Shown here piece after piece: positions 17,713-26,001 of a DNA stretch of 46,629 nucleotides. Numbering within the stretch: the first letter of the stretch is position 1; each line of letters opens with the position of its first letter. A model generated the notes under the pieces. That model was not told the DNA's origin, ran no database searches, and was given only the letters and a program-made list of their open reading frames with translations. Source of the stretch: Egicoccus sp035462025 (GTDB lineage: Bacteria > Actinomycetota > Nitriliruptoria > Nitriliruptorales > Nitriliruptoraceae); the NCBI GenBank assembly GCA_035462025.1, contig DATHUR010000145.1, positions 1 through 46,629 of the forward strand, read 5' to 3'. Position numbers and translations under genes: made by a program.

Positions 17713-17760
17713 GGCCGGGATGTGTGCATCCAGACACGCACCAGCCCGGCCCAGGATGCA
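17713..17760. terminator. Nested inverted repeats between convergent genes
   Basis: GGCCGGG (17713) pairs with CCCGGCC (17745), with an inner stem TGTGTG/CACGCA. A competing pair TGCATCC (17725) and GGATGCA (17754) overlaps it. It lies between two converging stop codons (17707 and 17790), so a bidirectional terminator is likely although no T-run is present. Confidence 0.5.
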
Positions 17761-17789
17761 CGCAACGCCCTGGTGCCGGGCGGAAGCGG

Positions 17790-18599
17790 TCAGGCGGGCG
17801 GAGCCTCGGAGGTCGGGGCGGGTGCGCCGCCGGCGCCGATCGCGTGGACGCCGCCGTCGACGTGGACGATCTCGCCGGTGACGCCGGGCATCCAGTCCGA
17901 CAGCAGCGCGCAGACGCTGCGCGCGACCGGCCCCGGGTCGGTGAGATCCCAGCCGAGCGGCGCACGTTCCTTCCACACCGTCTCGAACTGGGTGAACCCG
18001 TCGATCGAACGGGCCGCCATCGTGCTCAGTGGCCCGGCGGCGACCAGGTTCACGCGGATCCCGCGCGGGCCGAGTTCGCGCGCGAGGTAGCGGTTGGCGG
18101 ATTCGAGCCCCGCCTTGGCCACCCCCATCCAGTCGTAGCCGGGCCACGCGATCTGGGCATCGAAGTCCAGGCCGACCACCGACGGGTTCTCCCCTGCGGC
18201 GAGCAGGTCGGCGAACCCGCTCGCCAGCGACGCGTACGAGTAGGTCGACACCTGCAGTGCGGTGGCCACGTCCTCCCAGGGCGCGTCGAGGAAGCCGCCG
18301 CCGAGGCAGCTCGCGGGCGCGAAGCCGATGGCGTGCAGCAGCCCGTCGAGGCGCCCCCAGCGCTCGCCCACCTCGGCGGCGACCGCACTGATGTCCTCGG
18401 GCTTGGTGACGTCGAGTTCGAGCACGTCGATCCCGCCACCGAGCCGCTCGGCCGAGCGCTCGGTCAGCCGCTTCCCGCGTCCGAACCCGGTGAGCACGAC
18501 CTCGGCGCCCTCGGCCAGCGCCGTCTCGGCCACGAAGAACGCGATCGAGCGCGGGTCGAGCACGCCGGTGATCAGCAGCTTCTTGCCGTCGAGCAGCAT
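17790..18599 (-). CDS. fabI: Enoyl-[acyl-carrier-protein] reductase, InhA type
   Basis: FabI/InhA performs the last reductive step of each fatty-acid elongation cycle using NADH. The 269-residue protein has KLLITGVLDPRSIAFFVAE at the N-terminus and the catalytic pair Y155 and K162 in YDWMGVAKA, preceded by VVGLDFDAQIAWPG, close to the mycobacterial InhA pattern. It is the last gene of the fatty-acid operon, 28 bases after acpS. FabI in the cluster suggests NADH-dependent type II synthesis. Confidence 0.93.
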   Translation of the reverse strand: MLLDGKKLLITGVLDPRSIAFFVAETALAEGAEVVLTGFGRGKRLTERSAERLGGGIDVLELDVTKPEDISAVAAEVGERWGRLDGLLHAIGFAPASCLGGGFLDAPWEDVATALQVSTYSYASLASGFADLLAAGENPSVVGLDFDAQIAWPGYDWMGVAKAGLESANRYLARELGPRGIRVNLVAAGPLSTMAARSIDGFTQFETVWKERAPLGWDLTDPGPVARSVCALLSDWMPGVTGEIVHVDGGVHAIGAGGAPAPTSEAPPA

Positions 18600-18627
18600 G
18601 GGAGATCCTCGGGTCGAAAGCGGTGGG

Positions 18628-19011
18628 TCAGGCGGGTCGGGGGCCGACGACGACGGCCATGGCCACGCCGCCGTCGTGGGAGAGCGAGCAGGTCAGCCCA
18701 CTGCGGACGCCGTCGATGAACAGCTCCGGCGCGCCGGAGGGCGCGGTGCGGACCTCGACGGCGTGGAACGGTAGACGCAGGTCACCCAGCGCCTTGCGCG
18801 TGGCTTCCTTCGCGGCGAACCGGGCGGCGAGGCGGGCACGCGCGACCTCGGCGTCGGCCTCGACCCCGCCCCGGCACGCGTCGGCCTGCTCGCGCGCCGT
18901 GAACACGCGGTCCAGGAAGCCGTCACGGCGGTCGATGACGGCCGACAGGCGTGCGACGTCGACGACGTCGCAGCCGGCCGCGAGGGCGAGCTGCCCGGTC
19001 ACGGCGGTCAC
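18628..19011 (-). CDS. acpS: Holo-[acyl-carrier-protein] synthase
   Basis: AcpS moves phosphopantetheine from CoA to the serine of ACP. The product (127 residues from GTG 19011) has both magnesium/CoA motifs: GCDVVDVARL near the start and FAAKEATRKALG about residue 65. The GTG at 19011 overlaps the plsC stop (GTGA); a GTG at 19002 is an alternative. Its substrate AcpP is encoded five genes upstream in the same operon. Confidence 0.92.
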   Translation of the reverse strand: MTAVTGQLALAAGCDVVDVARLSAVIDRRDGFLDRVFTAREQADACRGGVEADAEVARARLAARFAAKEATRKALGDLRLPFHAVEVRTAPSGAPELFIDGVRSGLTCSLSHDGGVAMAVVVGPRPA

Positions 19012-19736
19012 AGGCCGGTCCCACCGAAGGGCGAGAAGTCCATCGCCTTCTGCGTGCGGCCGAGTTCGGCGAGGGTCTGCTGCAGCCCGTCGTTGAACTC
19101 GCGTCGCGAGCGCGGCGTCGGTTCGGGCGGAGCGAGCGGCGCACCGAAGCGGACCGTCACCGGCCCGCCCAGCGGCCGCGGTCTGGCACCGATCGGCCAC
19201 ACCGCGTAGATCCCGTCGACGGCCGCCGGGACGACCGGGACCTGTGCGTCCGCGGCCAGGCGCGCCAGCCCGCTGCGCAGCCGGTGCACCTTGCCGTCGC
19301 GGCTGCGCGACCCCTCGGGATAGACGGCCACACCCTTGCCCTCGTCGAGCAGACCCGCGATGACGTCCATCGCGCTGGCATCCGCCTCGCCGCGTCGGAG
19401 CGGGACCATGCCCAGCTTCGGCAGCTGCGGGCCGAGCACGGGCCACTCGGTGAGCCGGACGTCGCCGAGGAAGTGGATCGGGCGACGGATCGCGACGGCG
19501 AGCGCCATCGAGTCGGCGTGCGACTGGTGGGTGGAGGCGATCAGCACCGGACCGCTCCCGGGCACGTGATGGGCGCCCTCGACCCGCAGCCGCAGCCACA
19601 GGCGCAGCAGCGGACGCAGGCCGAGTCGGACCAGCGAGTTCGCGCCGGGCACCATCGGTTGGATCCCGGCGGTCGCGGACCGACCGGCGCCCGACGGACG
19701 CCGGTACGGCTCGGATGCCGGGAGCGGGACGGTCAC
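19008..19736 (-). CDS. plsC: 1-Acylglycerol-3-phosphate O-acyltransferase
   Basis: PlsC acylates lysophosphatidate to phosphatidate at the membrane. The 242-residue protein has the acyltransferase HX4D motif in ASTHQSHADSMAL and the second block VYPEGSRSRDGKVHRLRSG. The GTG start overlaps the stop of the carboxyltransferase gene. Its place in the operon links acyl-ACP synthesis directly to phospholipid assembly. Confidence 0.9.
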   Translation of the reverse strand: MTVPLPASEPYRRPSGAGRSATAGIQPMVPGANSLVRLGLRPLLRLWLRLRVEGAHHVPGSGPVLIASTHQSHADSMALAVAIRRPIHFLGDVRLTEWPVLGPQLPKLGMVPLRRGEADASAMDVIAGLLDEGKGVAVYPEGSRSRDGKVHRLRSGLARLAADAQVPVVPAAVDGIYAVWPIGARPRPLGGPVTVRFGAPLAPPEPTPRSRREFNDGLQQTLAELGRTQKAMDFSPFGGTGL

Positions 19737-21214
19737 TGCGGCAGGTTGTCGTGGACGAACGCGGGCTGGCGGGCGTTCCTGAGCGAGCGCAGGATCCCGA
19801 TCAGCGCGTCGCGGGTCTCGTCGGGCTCGATGATCTCGTCGACGCTGCCGCGGCGGGCGGCGAGGTCGACGTGCATCGCCTCCTCGCGGTAGGCCTCGAC
19901 CATCTCCTCGCGCCGGTGGGGCTCGGCGTCGAGTTGGCGGCGGAAGATGATGTCGGCGGCACCCTCGGCGCCCATGACGGCGAGCTCGGCGTTCGGCCAG
20001 GCCAGCACCGCGTCGGCGCCGAGGCTGCGCGAGTTCATCACGATGTAGGCCCCACCGAACGCCTTGCGGAGCACGACGGTGACGCGCGGGACGGTGGCCG
20101 ACGCGAAGGCGTGCAGCAGCTTCGCGCCCTTGCGGATCACGCCGCCGTTCTCCTGGGCGGTACCGGGCAGGAAGCCGGGCACGTCGACGCCGACGACCAA
20201 CGGGATGCCGAAGGCGTCACAGAACCGCACGAAGCGCGCGCCCTTCTCGCTGGCGGTCAGGTCGAGGACGCCGGCCAGCCACTTGGCCTGGTTGGCGACG
20301 ACGCCGACCGTGCGGCCGTCGATGCGGGCGAAGCCGACGACGAGGTTGCGGGCCCAGCGCTCCTGCACCTCGAGGAACTTGCCGCCGTCGACGATGCCGC
20401 GGATGACGTCGCGCACGTCGTAGGGCTCGCGGCCGTCGGTCGGGACGATGTTGCGCAGGTCGACGTCCAGCGGCGGCTCGGGCGCGATCTCGGGCAGCGG
20501 CGACGACGAGGACGACGGCAGGTAGCTGAGCAGTTCGCGGGTCAGTGCGAAGGCGGCCTCGTCGTCGTCGACGACGAAGGACGCACTCCCCGACCGCTCA
20601 CCGTGGACCTCGGGCCCGCCCAGCGAGCGTGCGTCGACGTCCTCGCCGGTGACGGCCTTCACCACGCGCGGGCCGGTGAGGAACATGTAGGCGTCGTCGG
20701 TCATGATGGTGAAGTCCATCAGGGCCGGCGAGTACACCGCGCCGCCGGCGCAGGGGCCGAGGATCAGCGCGATCTGCGGCACGCGCCCGGATGCGCCGAC
20801 GTTGGCGCGGAACACCTGCCCGTAGCCGTCCAGTGCCGCGACACCCTCCTGGATGCGGGCACCACCGGAGTCGTTGATGCCCACGACGGGCACGCCCCCG
20901 CGTCCGGCCTGCTCGATCGTGCGCGCGATCTTGTCCGCGTGCGCCTCACCGAGCGAGCCGCCGAGGACGCGACGGTCCTGGGCGTAGACGTTGACCTGCC
21001 GCCCGCCGATCGAGGCGGTCCCGGCGACGACCCCGTCGCTGTCGGGCCGACGCCGGTCGAGACCGAACTGGTTGGCGCGGTGCTGCCGCTGCGAGCCGAG
21101 TTCGACGAAGCTGTCGCGGTCGAGCAGGCGGGACAGGCGCACACGCGCACCGTCACCGGGCTGCAGTGCGATCGGGTCGAGGGCGGGACTCTCGACGTGC
21201 ATGGTCTCGGTCAC
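19733..21214 (-). CDS. accD: Acyl-CoA carboxylase carboxyltransferase (beta) subunit
   Basis: A 493-residue carboxyltransferase of the AccD5/PccB type, which moves carboxyl from biotin to acetyl- or propionyl-CoA. Two crotonase-like halves are visible: the N-terminal one with GGARIQEGVAALDGYGQVF and ILGPCAGGAVYSPALMDF, and the C-terminal one with VDVPGFLPGTAQENGGVIRK and FGGAYIVMNSR. No biotin carboxylase/biotin carrier alpha subunit lies in the window. In this operon it probably supplies malonyl-CoA. GTG start with GAGGA upstream. Confidence 0.93.
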   Translation of the reverse strand: MTETMHVESPALDPIALQPGDGARVRLSRLLDRDSFVELGSQRQHRANQFGLDRRRPDSDGVVAGTASIGGRQVNVYAQDRRVLGGSLGEAHADKIARTIEQAGRGGVPVVGINDSGGARIQEGVAALDGYGQVFRANVGASGRVPQIALILGPCAGGAVYSPALMDFTIMTDDAYMFLTGPRVVKAVTGEDVDARSLGGPEVHGERSGSASFVVDDDEAAFALTRELLSYLPSSSSSPLPEIAPEPPLDVDLRNIVPTDGREPYDVRDVIRGIVDGGKFLEVQERWARNLVVGFARIDGRTVGVVANQAKWLAGVLDLTASEKGARFVRFCDAFGIPLVVGVDVPGFLPGTAQENGGVIRKGAKLLHAFASATVPRVTVVLRKAFGGAYIVMNSRSLGADAVLAWPNAELAVMGAEGAADIIFRRQLDAEPHRREEMVEAYREEAMHVDLAARRGSVDEIIEPDETRDALIGILRSLRNARQPAFVHDNLPQ

Positions 21215-21250
21215 GTGAATTCCTCGGTCGGGCGCGGGTGTCGCCGTGGG

Positions 21251-22516
21251 TCAGGCGCGGGTGAGGACGAGGGCGGCGTTCTGGCCGCCGAAGCCCATCG
21301 AGGTCGACAGGACCGCCTCGAGGTCGACGCGGCGCGGTTCGCCGGCGACGACGTCGAGGGCGATGTCGGGGTCCTGGGTGGTGAGGTTGGCGGTCGGCGG
21401 GATCAGCCCCTCGCGCAGGGCCTGGATGGCGAAGATGGCCTCGATGGCACCGGCGGCGCCGAGCAGGTGCCCGGTCACGCCCTTGGTCGAGGTGACCGCG
21501 ATCGCGTCGGTGTGGTCGCCGAAGACCTTGCGCATCGCGCGGGCCTCGGCGACATCGTTGAGCGGCGTGGAGGTGCCGTGGGCGTTGAGGTGGCCGATGG
21601 CGGTCGGGTCGATCCCGGCGTCGTCGAGCGCGCGCTGGATCGCCAGCACGGCCCCACCACCGTCCTCGGGCGGCGCGGTGGCGTGGAAGGCGTCGGCCGA
21701 CGCCCCGGCCCCGGCGACGAGGGCGTAGATGGTCGCCCCGCGGCGGCGCGCGTGCTCCTCGGACTCGAGCACCAGCACGCCGGCGCCCTCGCCCATCACG
21801 AACCCGTCGCGGTCGACGTCGAACGGGCGCGAGGCAGCGGCGGCGTCGGGGTTGCGCGACAACGCACCCATCTGGGCGAAGGCGCTGATGGACAGGGGCG
21901 TGATACCGGCCTCGACACCGCCGGCGAGCACGACGTCGGCGGAACCGGCGCGGATCAGGTCACGGGCGACGTGGATCGCCGACGCTCCGGCGGCACACGC
22001 GGTGTTCACGGTCATGTTGGGCCCGCGGGCGCCGGTGCGGATCGCGATGGTCCCGGCCGCGGTGTTCGACAGCATCTTCGGGATGAACATCGGACTGGCA
22101 CGGCCCGGCCCCTTCTCGAGGAACCGCGGGTACTCGTCCGACCAGGTCTCGGCGCCGCCGATGCCGGAGCCGAGCAGCACGCCGACCCGATCGGGGTCGG
22201 TGACCACGATGCGATCGGGTTCGTCGCCGTCCGCGTCGCCGAGCCCGGCGTGCGCGACCGCGTCGGACGCGGCCATCACCCCGAGGTGGGTGAAGCGGTC
22301 GAGGCGCCGGTTCGCGCCACGACCGATCTCGGCGTCGGGGTCGAAGGCCGGCACACGGCACGCGATCGTGACCGGTGTGCCGTACGCGTCCAGCATCTCG
22401 TCGACCGCGGCGGCCGACTTGCCGGACAGGACCCCGTTCCAGGCGTCGGTGAGGCCACGGCCGGCCGGGGACACGAGCCCCATGCCGGTGACCACGACGT
22501 TGCGGTTCGCGGACAT
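21251..22516 (-). CDS. fabF: 3-Oxoacyl-[ACP] synthase II
   Basis: FabF elongates acyl-ACP by condensation with malonyl-ACP. The 421-residue product begins MSANRNVVVTGMGLVSPAGR and has the Cys-His-His triad: the nucleophile in VNTACAAGASAIHVA, HLNAHGTSTPLND and KGVTGHLLGAAGAIEA. The ATG at 22516 is chosen because AGGAGGT lies 8 bases upstream; an in-frame ATG at 22534 lies before that ribosome site. It follows acpP by 52 bases. Confidence 0.95.
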   Translation of the reverse strand: MSANRNVVVTGMGLVSPAGRGLTDAWNGVLSGKSAAAVDEMLDAYGTPVTIACRVPAFDPDAEIGRGANRRLDRFTHLGVMAASDAVAHAGLGDADGDEPDRIVVTDPDRVGVLLGSGIGGAETWSDEYPRFLEKGPGRASPMFIPKMLSNTAAGTIAIRTGARGPNMTVNTACAAGASAIHVARDLIRAGSADVVLAGGVEAGITPLSISAFAQMGALSRNPDAAAASRPFDVDRDGFVMGEGAGVLVLESEEHARRRGATIYALVAGAGASADAFHATAPPEDGGGAVLAIQRALDDAGIDPTAIGHLNAHGTSTPLNDVAEARAMRKVFGDHTDAIAVTSTKGVTGHLLGAAGAIEAIFAIQALREGLIPPTANLTTQDPDIALDVVAGEPRRVDLEAVLSTSMGFGGQNAALVLTRA

Positions 22517-22568
22517 GCGCGAGACCTCCTGCATTGATGCGGCGCTTCGAACCCGGGCGGGAGGGTCG

Positions 22569-22814
22569 TCAGGCGGCGGCGGACTGCTTCTCGGTGATCT
22601 TGGCGATGGCGTCCTGGACGGTGCGGACGTCCTCGAGTTCCTCGTCCTCGAGCTTCACGCCGGTCTCCTCCTCGAGGACCAGGGTCAACTCGACGACGTC
22701 GAGCGAGTCGAGGCCGAGCGCCTCGAAGGACGCGTCGGGGGCGATGTCGTCGGCGGGGACGCCGAAGGTGTCGACGAGGATGGTCTGGAAGGTGGCGTAC
22801 AGGTCCTGGCTCAT
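22569..22814 (-). CDS. acpP: Acyl carrier protein
   Basis: An acidic 81-residue ACP. The phosphopantetheine attachment serine is S37 in GLDSLDVVELTLVLEEE. AAGGAG lies about 10 bases before the ATG. The carrier holds the growing acyl chain for every Fab enzyme encoded around it, and its modifying enzyme AcpS is in the same operon. Confidence 0.97.
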   Translation of the reverse strand: MSQDLYATFQTILVDTFGVPADDIAPDASFEALGLDSLDVVELTLVLEEETGVKLEDEELEDVRTVQDAIAKITEKQSAAA

Positions 22815-22920
22815 GGGTGGTGCTCCTTGGGTGTGGGTCGTGCGTGGTCGGTCGTTCAGGGGCCACCTCGGCGAGGTGACGGACCGGGCCGCCAGTTGCG
22901 GTCCGGAAGCTGGTGGGCGC

Positions 22921-23643
22921 CTAGATGCCGGCGCCGCCGTCGACGGGGATCACGGCGCCGGTGGTCGACCCGGCGTGCTCGGAGGCGAGGAAGGCGATCG
23001 TGGCGGCGACCTCGTCGGCCTCGACGGCGCGGCCGGTGGGTGCCTGGGCGAGCAGTGCGTCGCGGGCGTCGTCGCCGAGCGCGTCGGTCATCGCCGTGGC
23101 GACGAAGCCCGGCGCGACGACGTTGACGGTGACGCCCTTGCGGCCGATCTCGCGGGCCAACGACTTGCTGAACCCGATCAGGCCGGCCTTGGACGCGGCG
23201 TAGGCGGTCTGGCCGACGTTGCCGCGCAGGGCGACGACGGACGCGATGTTGATGATGCGTCCGAACCGCGCCCGCAGCATCGGCCGCATGGCGGCGCGGG
23301 AGACGAGGTAGGCGCCGCGCAGGTTGACCTCGATGGTGCGGTCGAACCGGGCCGGGTCGAGACGCAGCAGCAGGTCGTCGTCGGCGACGCCGGCGTTGTT
23401 GACCACGACCGCCAGGGTGCCGATCTCCCCCGCACGTGCGACCGCGGCGGTGACCGAGTCCTCGTCGGTGACGTCGACGTGGACGGCTTCGGCGTCACCG
23501 GTGCAGTCGGCGGCGACCTTCGCGGCGGACTCGGCGTTGCCGCCGTAGCCGACCAGCACGTGGTAGCCGCCGTCCGACAGGGCGCGGCAGGTGGCGGCGC
23601 CGATGCCGCCGCTGCCGCCCGTGACGAGCGCGACGCGGGTCAT
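22921..23643 (-). CDS. fabG: 3-Oxoacyl-[ACP] reductase
   Basis: A 240-residue short-chain dehydrogenase. It has the NADPH loop VTGGSGGIGAATCRAL, VVNNAGVADDDLLLR, and the Ser-Tyr-Lys site in NIASVVALRGNVGQTAYAAS followed by KAG. The ATG at 23643 overlaps the fabH stop (ATGA). The 106 bases between fabG and acpP hold only the acpP ribosome site. Confidence 0.95.
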   Translation of the reverse strand: MTRVALVTGGSGGIGAATCRALSDGGYHVLVGYGGNAESAAKVAADCTGDAEAVHVDVTDEDSVTAAVARAGEIGTLAVVVNNAGVADDDLLLRLDPARFDRTIEVNLRGAYLVSRAAMRPMLRARFGRIINIASVVALRGNVGQTAYAASKAGLIGFSKSLAREIGRKGVTVNVVAPGFVATAMTDALGDDARDALLAQAPTGRAVEADEVAATIAFLASEHAGSTTGAVIPVDGGAGI

Positions 23644-24665
23644 GCCACACCCCCGTCGCCGGTCGGGTTCCAGGTCAGCAGGCAGGCACCCCAGGTCAGG
23701 CCGGCGCCGAAGGCGGTCAGCAGGACGGTGTCGCCCGGCGAGAGCCGCCCGCGGTCGCGGGCGTCGGCCAGGGCGAGCGGTACGGATGCCGCGGAGGTGT
23801 TGCCGTGCTGGTCGACGGTGACGTGCATGCGGGCGGGGTCGGCGCCGAGGCGCTGCCCGACGGCTTCGAGGATGCGCAGGTTGGCCTGGTGCCCGATGAA
23901 CAGGTCGACGTCGGCGATGTCCTTGCCGGCGGCGTCGAGCACCTCGCGTCCGGCCGCGGTCATGCGGGTCACGGCGTTGCGGTAGACGTCGCCGCCTCGC
24001 ATGGTCAGGTAGTGGGTGCGCGCCTCGAGGACCGCCGGGCTGACGGGCGTGCGGGTGCCGCCGGTCTCGGTCCACAGCATCGAGGGGTCCCGCCCGTCGG
24101 CGCCCAGCGAGAACGGGCCGATGCTGCCGGCACCGTCGGGTACGAGCACGACCGCGCCGGCGCCGTCCCCGAACAGGATCGCGACGCCGCGGTCGGTGGG
24201 GTCGACGATGCGGGTCAGGGTCTCGGCCCCGATCAGCAGGACGGGGGCGTCCTCGGCCATCGCCAGGGCGGTGCCCATGCGCAGGCCGTACACGAACCCG
24301 CTGCACGCGGCGTTGACGTCCAGCGCGGCGACCTCGGTCCCGAGCGCGGCGGCGACCAACGGCGCGGTCCCGGGCACGGCGTGGTCGGGAGTGGTCGTGG
24401 CCACCAGGATCGCGGCGACGTCGTCGGTGGACAGGCCCGCGTCGGCCAGGGCGGCCTTGCCCGCGGCGACGGCCAGGTCGGAGGTCGCCTGCTCGGGCGC
24501 GGCATGGTGGCGTTGCGCGATGCCGGTGCGCGAGCGGATCCACTCGTCGGAGGTGTCGAGCGTCGCGGCGAGGTCGTCGTTGGTCACGACCTTCTCGGGC
24601 AGGTAGGAACCCAGGCCCGCGATCGACACCGGGGCCGGACGCGTCCGGCGGGGCGGGGACGACAT
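23640..24665 (-). CDS. fabH: 3-Oxoacyl-[ACP] synthase III
   Basis: FabH starts fatty-acid synthesis by condensing an acyl-CoA primer with malonyl-ACP. The 341-residue protein has the Cys-His-Asn triad: the nucleophile in VNAACSGFVYGL, GHQANLRILEAVGQR, and QHGNTSAASVP. The start overlaps the stop of the biotinyl-like gene (TGATG). Whether it prefers acetyl- or branched acyl-CoA cannot be told from the sequence; the branched-chain dehydrogenase operon nearby would make branched primers available. Confidence 0.95.
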   Translation of the reverse strand: MSSPPRRTRPAPVSIAGLGSYLPEKVVTNDDLAATLDTSDEWIRSRTGIAQRHHAAPEQATSDLAVAAGKAALADAGLSTDDVAAILVATTTPDHAVPGTAPLVAAALGTEVAALDVNAACSGFVYGLRMGTALAMAEDAPVLLIGAETLTRIVDPTDRGVAILFGDGAGAVVLVPDGAGSIGPFSLGADGRDPSMLWTETGGTRTPVSPAVLEARTHYLTMRGGDVYRNAVTRMTAAGREVLDAAGKDIADVDLFIGHQANLRILEAVGQRLGADPARMHVTVDQHGNTSAASVPLALADARDRGRLSPGDTVLLTAFGAGLTWGACLLTWNPTGDGGVA

Positions 24666-24895
24666 CAGCGGCGCACCCAGAGCACGCCCTCGCCGGCCGA
24701 CACGGCCTGGCTGGCACCGGCGAGCGCGCCGCCGACCCGCCCGTTGCAGTGGGCGCGGATCTCGGAGGGCCCGTAGGCGCCTTCGACGGTGGCGACCACG
24801 TCGCCATGACGCACGAGGGTGTCGGGCGCGACCAGGCTGCGGACGCGGCCGTCGACGGGCGAGGTGACCAGGGTCATGGCGGGAATCGGGATCAT
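24665..24895 (-). CDS. Lysine-free biotinyl/lipoyl-domain-like protein in the fatty-acid operon
   Basis: The 76-residue product is one biotinyl/lipoyl-type domain. The first half reads SPVDGRVRSLVAPDTLVRHG then DVVATVEG, and the symmetric second half EIRAHCNGRVGGALAGASQ then AVSAGEGVLWV. Between them, where a biotin carrier has the beta-turn EAMKM with its modified lysine, this protein has EGAYGPSE. It contains no lysine at all, so it cannot be biotinylated or lipoylated. It lies between fabD and fabH and overlaps the fabH start. A structural or regulatory partner of acyl-CoA carboxylase is the natural hypothesis; function is unknown. Confidence 0.8.
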   Translation of the reverse strand: MIPIPAMTLVTSPVDGRVRSLVAPDTLVRHGDVVATVEGAYGPSEIRAHCNGRVGGALAGASQAVSAGEGVLWVRR

Positions 24896-24940
24896 GTGGG
24901 CGCGCTCCGTCGGGAGGGGTCGAGCGGGAGGGGGCGGGAA

Positions 24941-25888
24941 CTAGGCGCGTGCGTCGGCGAAGCGGTCGGCGAGGTCGACCACGTCGCCGAGGTGGTCGGC
25001 GAGTGCCACGACGTCGTCGGGCGAGGCGACCGTGTGGACGCGGACGTCCGGGATGGTGCGCTTGGCGAGTCCGGCGAGGACGCCGCCGGGGCCGACCTCG
25101 ACGAGGTCACGCACACCGAGCGACGCCAGCTGTGCCTGCAGGTCGCGCCAGCGGACCGGGGCCAGCACCCCCTGCACCAGCGCGTCGGCGATCGCGTCGC
25201 CCTCGCGGAGGACGGCGGTCGTCGTGCCCGTGACCAGCGGCACGTCCGGGGTCCGGATGGCGCTGTGCGCAAGGGCGGCCGCGAGGTGTGGGACGGCCGG
25301 CGCCATGGCCGGCGAGTGGAACGCACCCTCGACGTCGAGCGGCAGCGCGCGTCCCCCGGCCTCGCGGGCCCGTTCGCGGATGCGTTCGATCGCGGCCGGG
25401 GTGCCCGCCAGCACGACCTGCCCGGGCGCGTTGTCGTTGGCGACGACGAGGTCGTCGTCCTCGTCCACCAGCACCTGCACGGCGTCGGGGCCGAGCTTGA
25501 CCAGTGCGGCCATCGCGCCGGGGTTGGCCGCGCAGGCGTCGCCCATGGCCGCCCCGCGAGCGGCGACGACACGCGCACCGTCGGCGACGGAGAGTGCCCC
25601 GGCGGCGATGGCGGCGGTGGCTTCACCCAGGCTGTGCCCGGCCACGACATCGGGCGCGATCCCCGCGTCGAGCAGGGCGCGCCAGGCGACCAGCGACGCG
25701 GCCATGATCGTGGGCTGGGCGTCGGCGGTGCGTGCCCCCGTGCCCGCGTCGCTCGCCAACGCGCGGACGTCGCGACCGGTCGCCTCGCTGACCAGGTCCA
25801 CGAGTTCGGCCGCCGGGTGGGCGTCCCAGGCGTCGAGGCAGCCGGCCCGGAACGAACCCTGGCCGGGGAACACGAACGCGAGACGCAC
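24941..25888 (-). CDS. fabD: Malonyl-CoA:ACP transacylase
   Basis: FabD loads malonate onto ACP. The 315-residue protein starts MRLAFVFPGQGSFRAG and has the nucleophile in VVAGHSLGEATAA, QPTIMAAS, and the catalytic His in VEGAFHSPAMAP. It starts with GTG, preceded by GAGGAGT. It is the first gene of the fatty-acid operon, downstream of a promoter that overlaps a repeated inverted-repeat site. Confidence 0.95.
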   Translation of the reverse strand: MRLAFVFPGQGSFRAGCLDAWDAHPAAELVDLVSEATGRDVRALASDAGTGARTADAQPTIMAASLVAWRALLDAGIAPDVVAGHSLGEATAAIAAGALSVADGARVVAARGAAMGDACAANPGAMAALVKLGPDAVQVLVDEDDDLVVANDNAPGQVVLAGTPAAIERIRERAREAGGRALPLDVEGAFHSPAMAPAVPHLAAALAHSAIRTPDVPLVTGTTTAVLREGDAIADALVQGVLAPVRWRDLQAQLASLGVRDLVEVGPGGVLAGLAKRTIPDVRVHTVASPDDVVALADHLGDVVDLADRFADARA

Positions 25889-25938
25889 AGGCGACTCCTC
25901 ATGGGTGCGGGAGAGGTGGGGCGGGAGGTGGCGTGGTG

Positions 25939-25967
25939 ACGGTAGCGTAACTTGACACCGACGTCAG
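25939..25967 (-). promoter_or_regulatory. Candidate promoter of the fatty-acid operon
   Basis: On the minus strand CTGACG (-35) and TACCGT (-10) are separated by exactly 17 bases, a good match to actinobacterial housekeeping promoters. The start would fall around 25932, about 44 bases before the fabD GTG. The -35 element lies inside the first TTGAC-N6-GTCA site, so a repressor there would block RNA polymerase. Confidence 0.6.
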
Positions 25968-26001
25968 ATTCAGATCAGTGCGAAGTTGACACGCACGTCA
26001 A
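25952..26001. promoter_or_regulatory. Two TTGAC-N6-GTCA operator-like sites between fabD and kynU
   Basis: Site 1 at 25952-25967 (TTGACACCGACGTCAG) and site 2 at 25986-26001 (TTGACACGCACGTCAA) are 16-base inverted repeats whose starts are 34 bases apart. A third small palindrome, GCTTGTCAAGC, follows at 26003-26013. The stretch is clearly less GC-rich than its surroundings. It could bind a lipid regulator acting on fabD, kynU or both. Confidence 0.55.

Noticed and set aside
19715..22537. 940-residue open frame on the + strand opposite plsC, the carboxyltransferase and fabF
   Set aside because: It is antisense to strongly supported genes, has the Gly/Asp/Arg/Val composition typical of antisense frames in GC-rich DNA, and shows no motif.
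25952..25991. Perfect TTGACA hexamers on the + strand as -35 elements for kynU
   Set aside because: No acceptable -10 element lies 16-18 bases downstream of either; they are better explained as parts of the repeated inverted-repeat sites.
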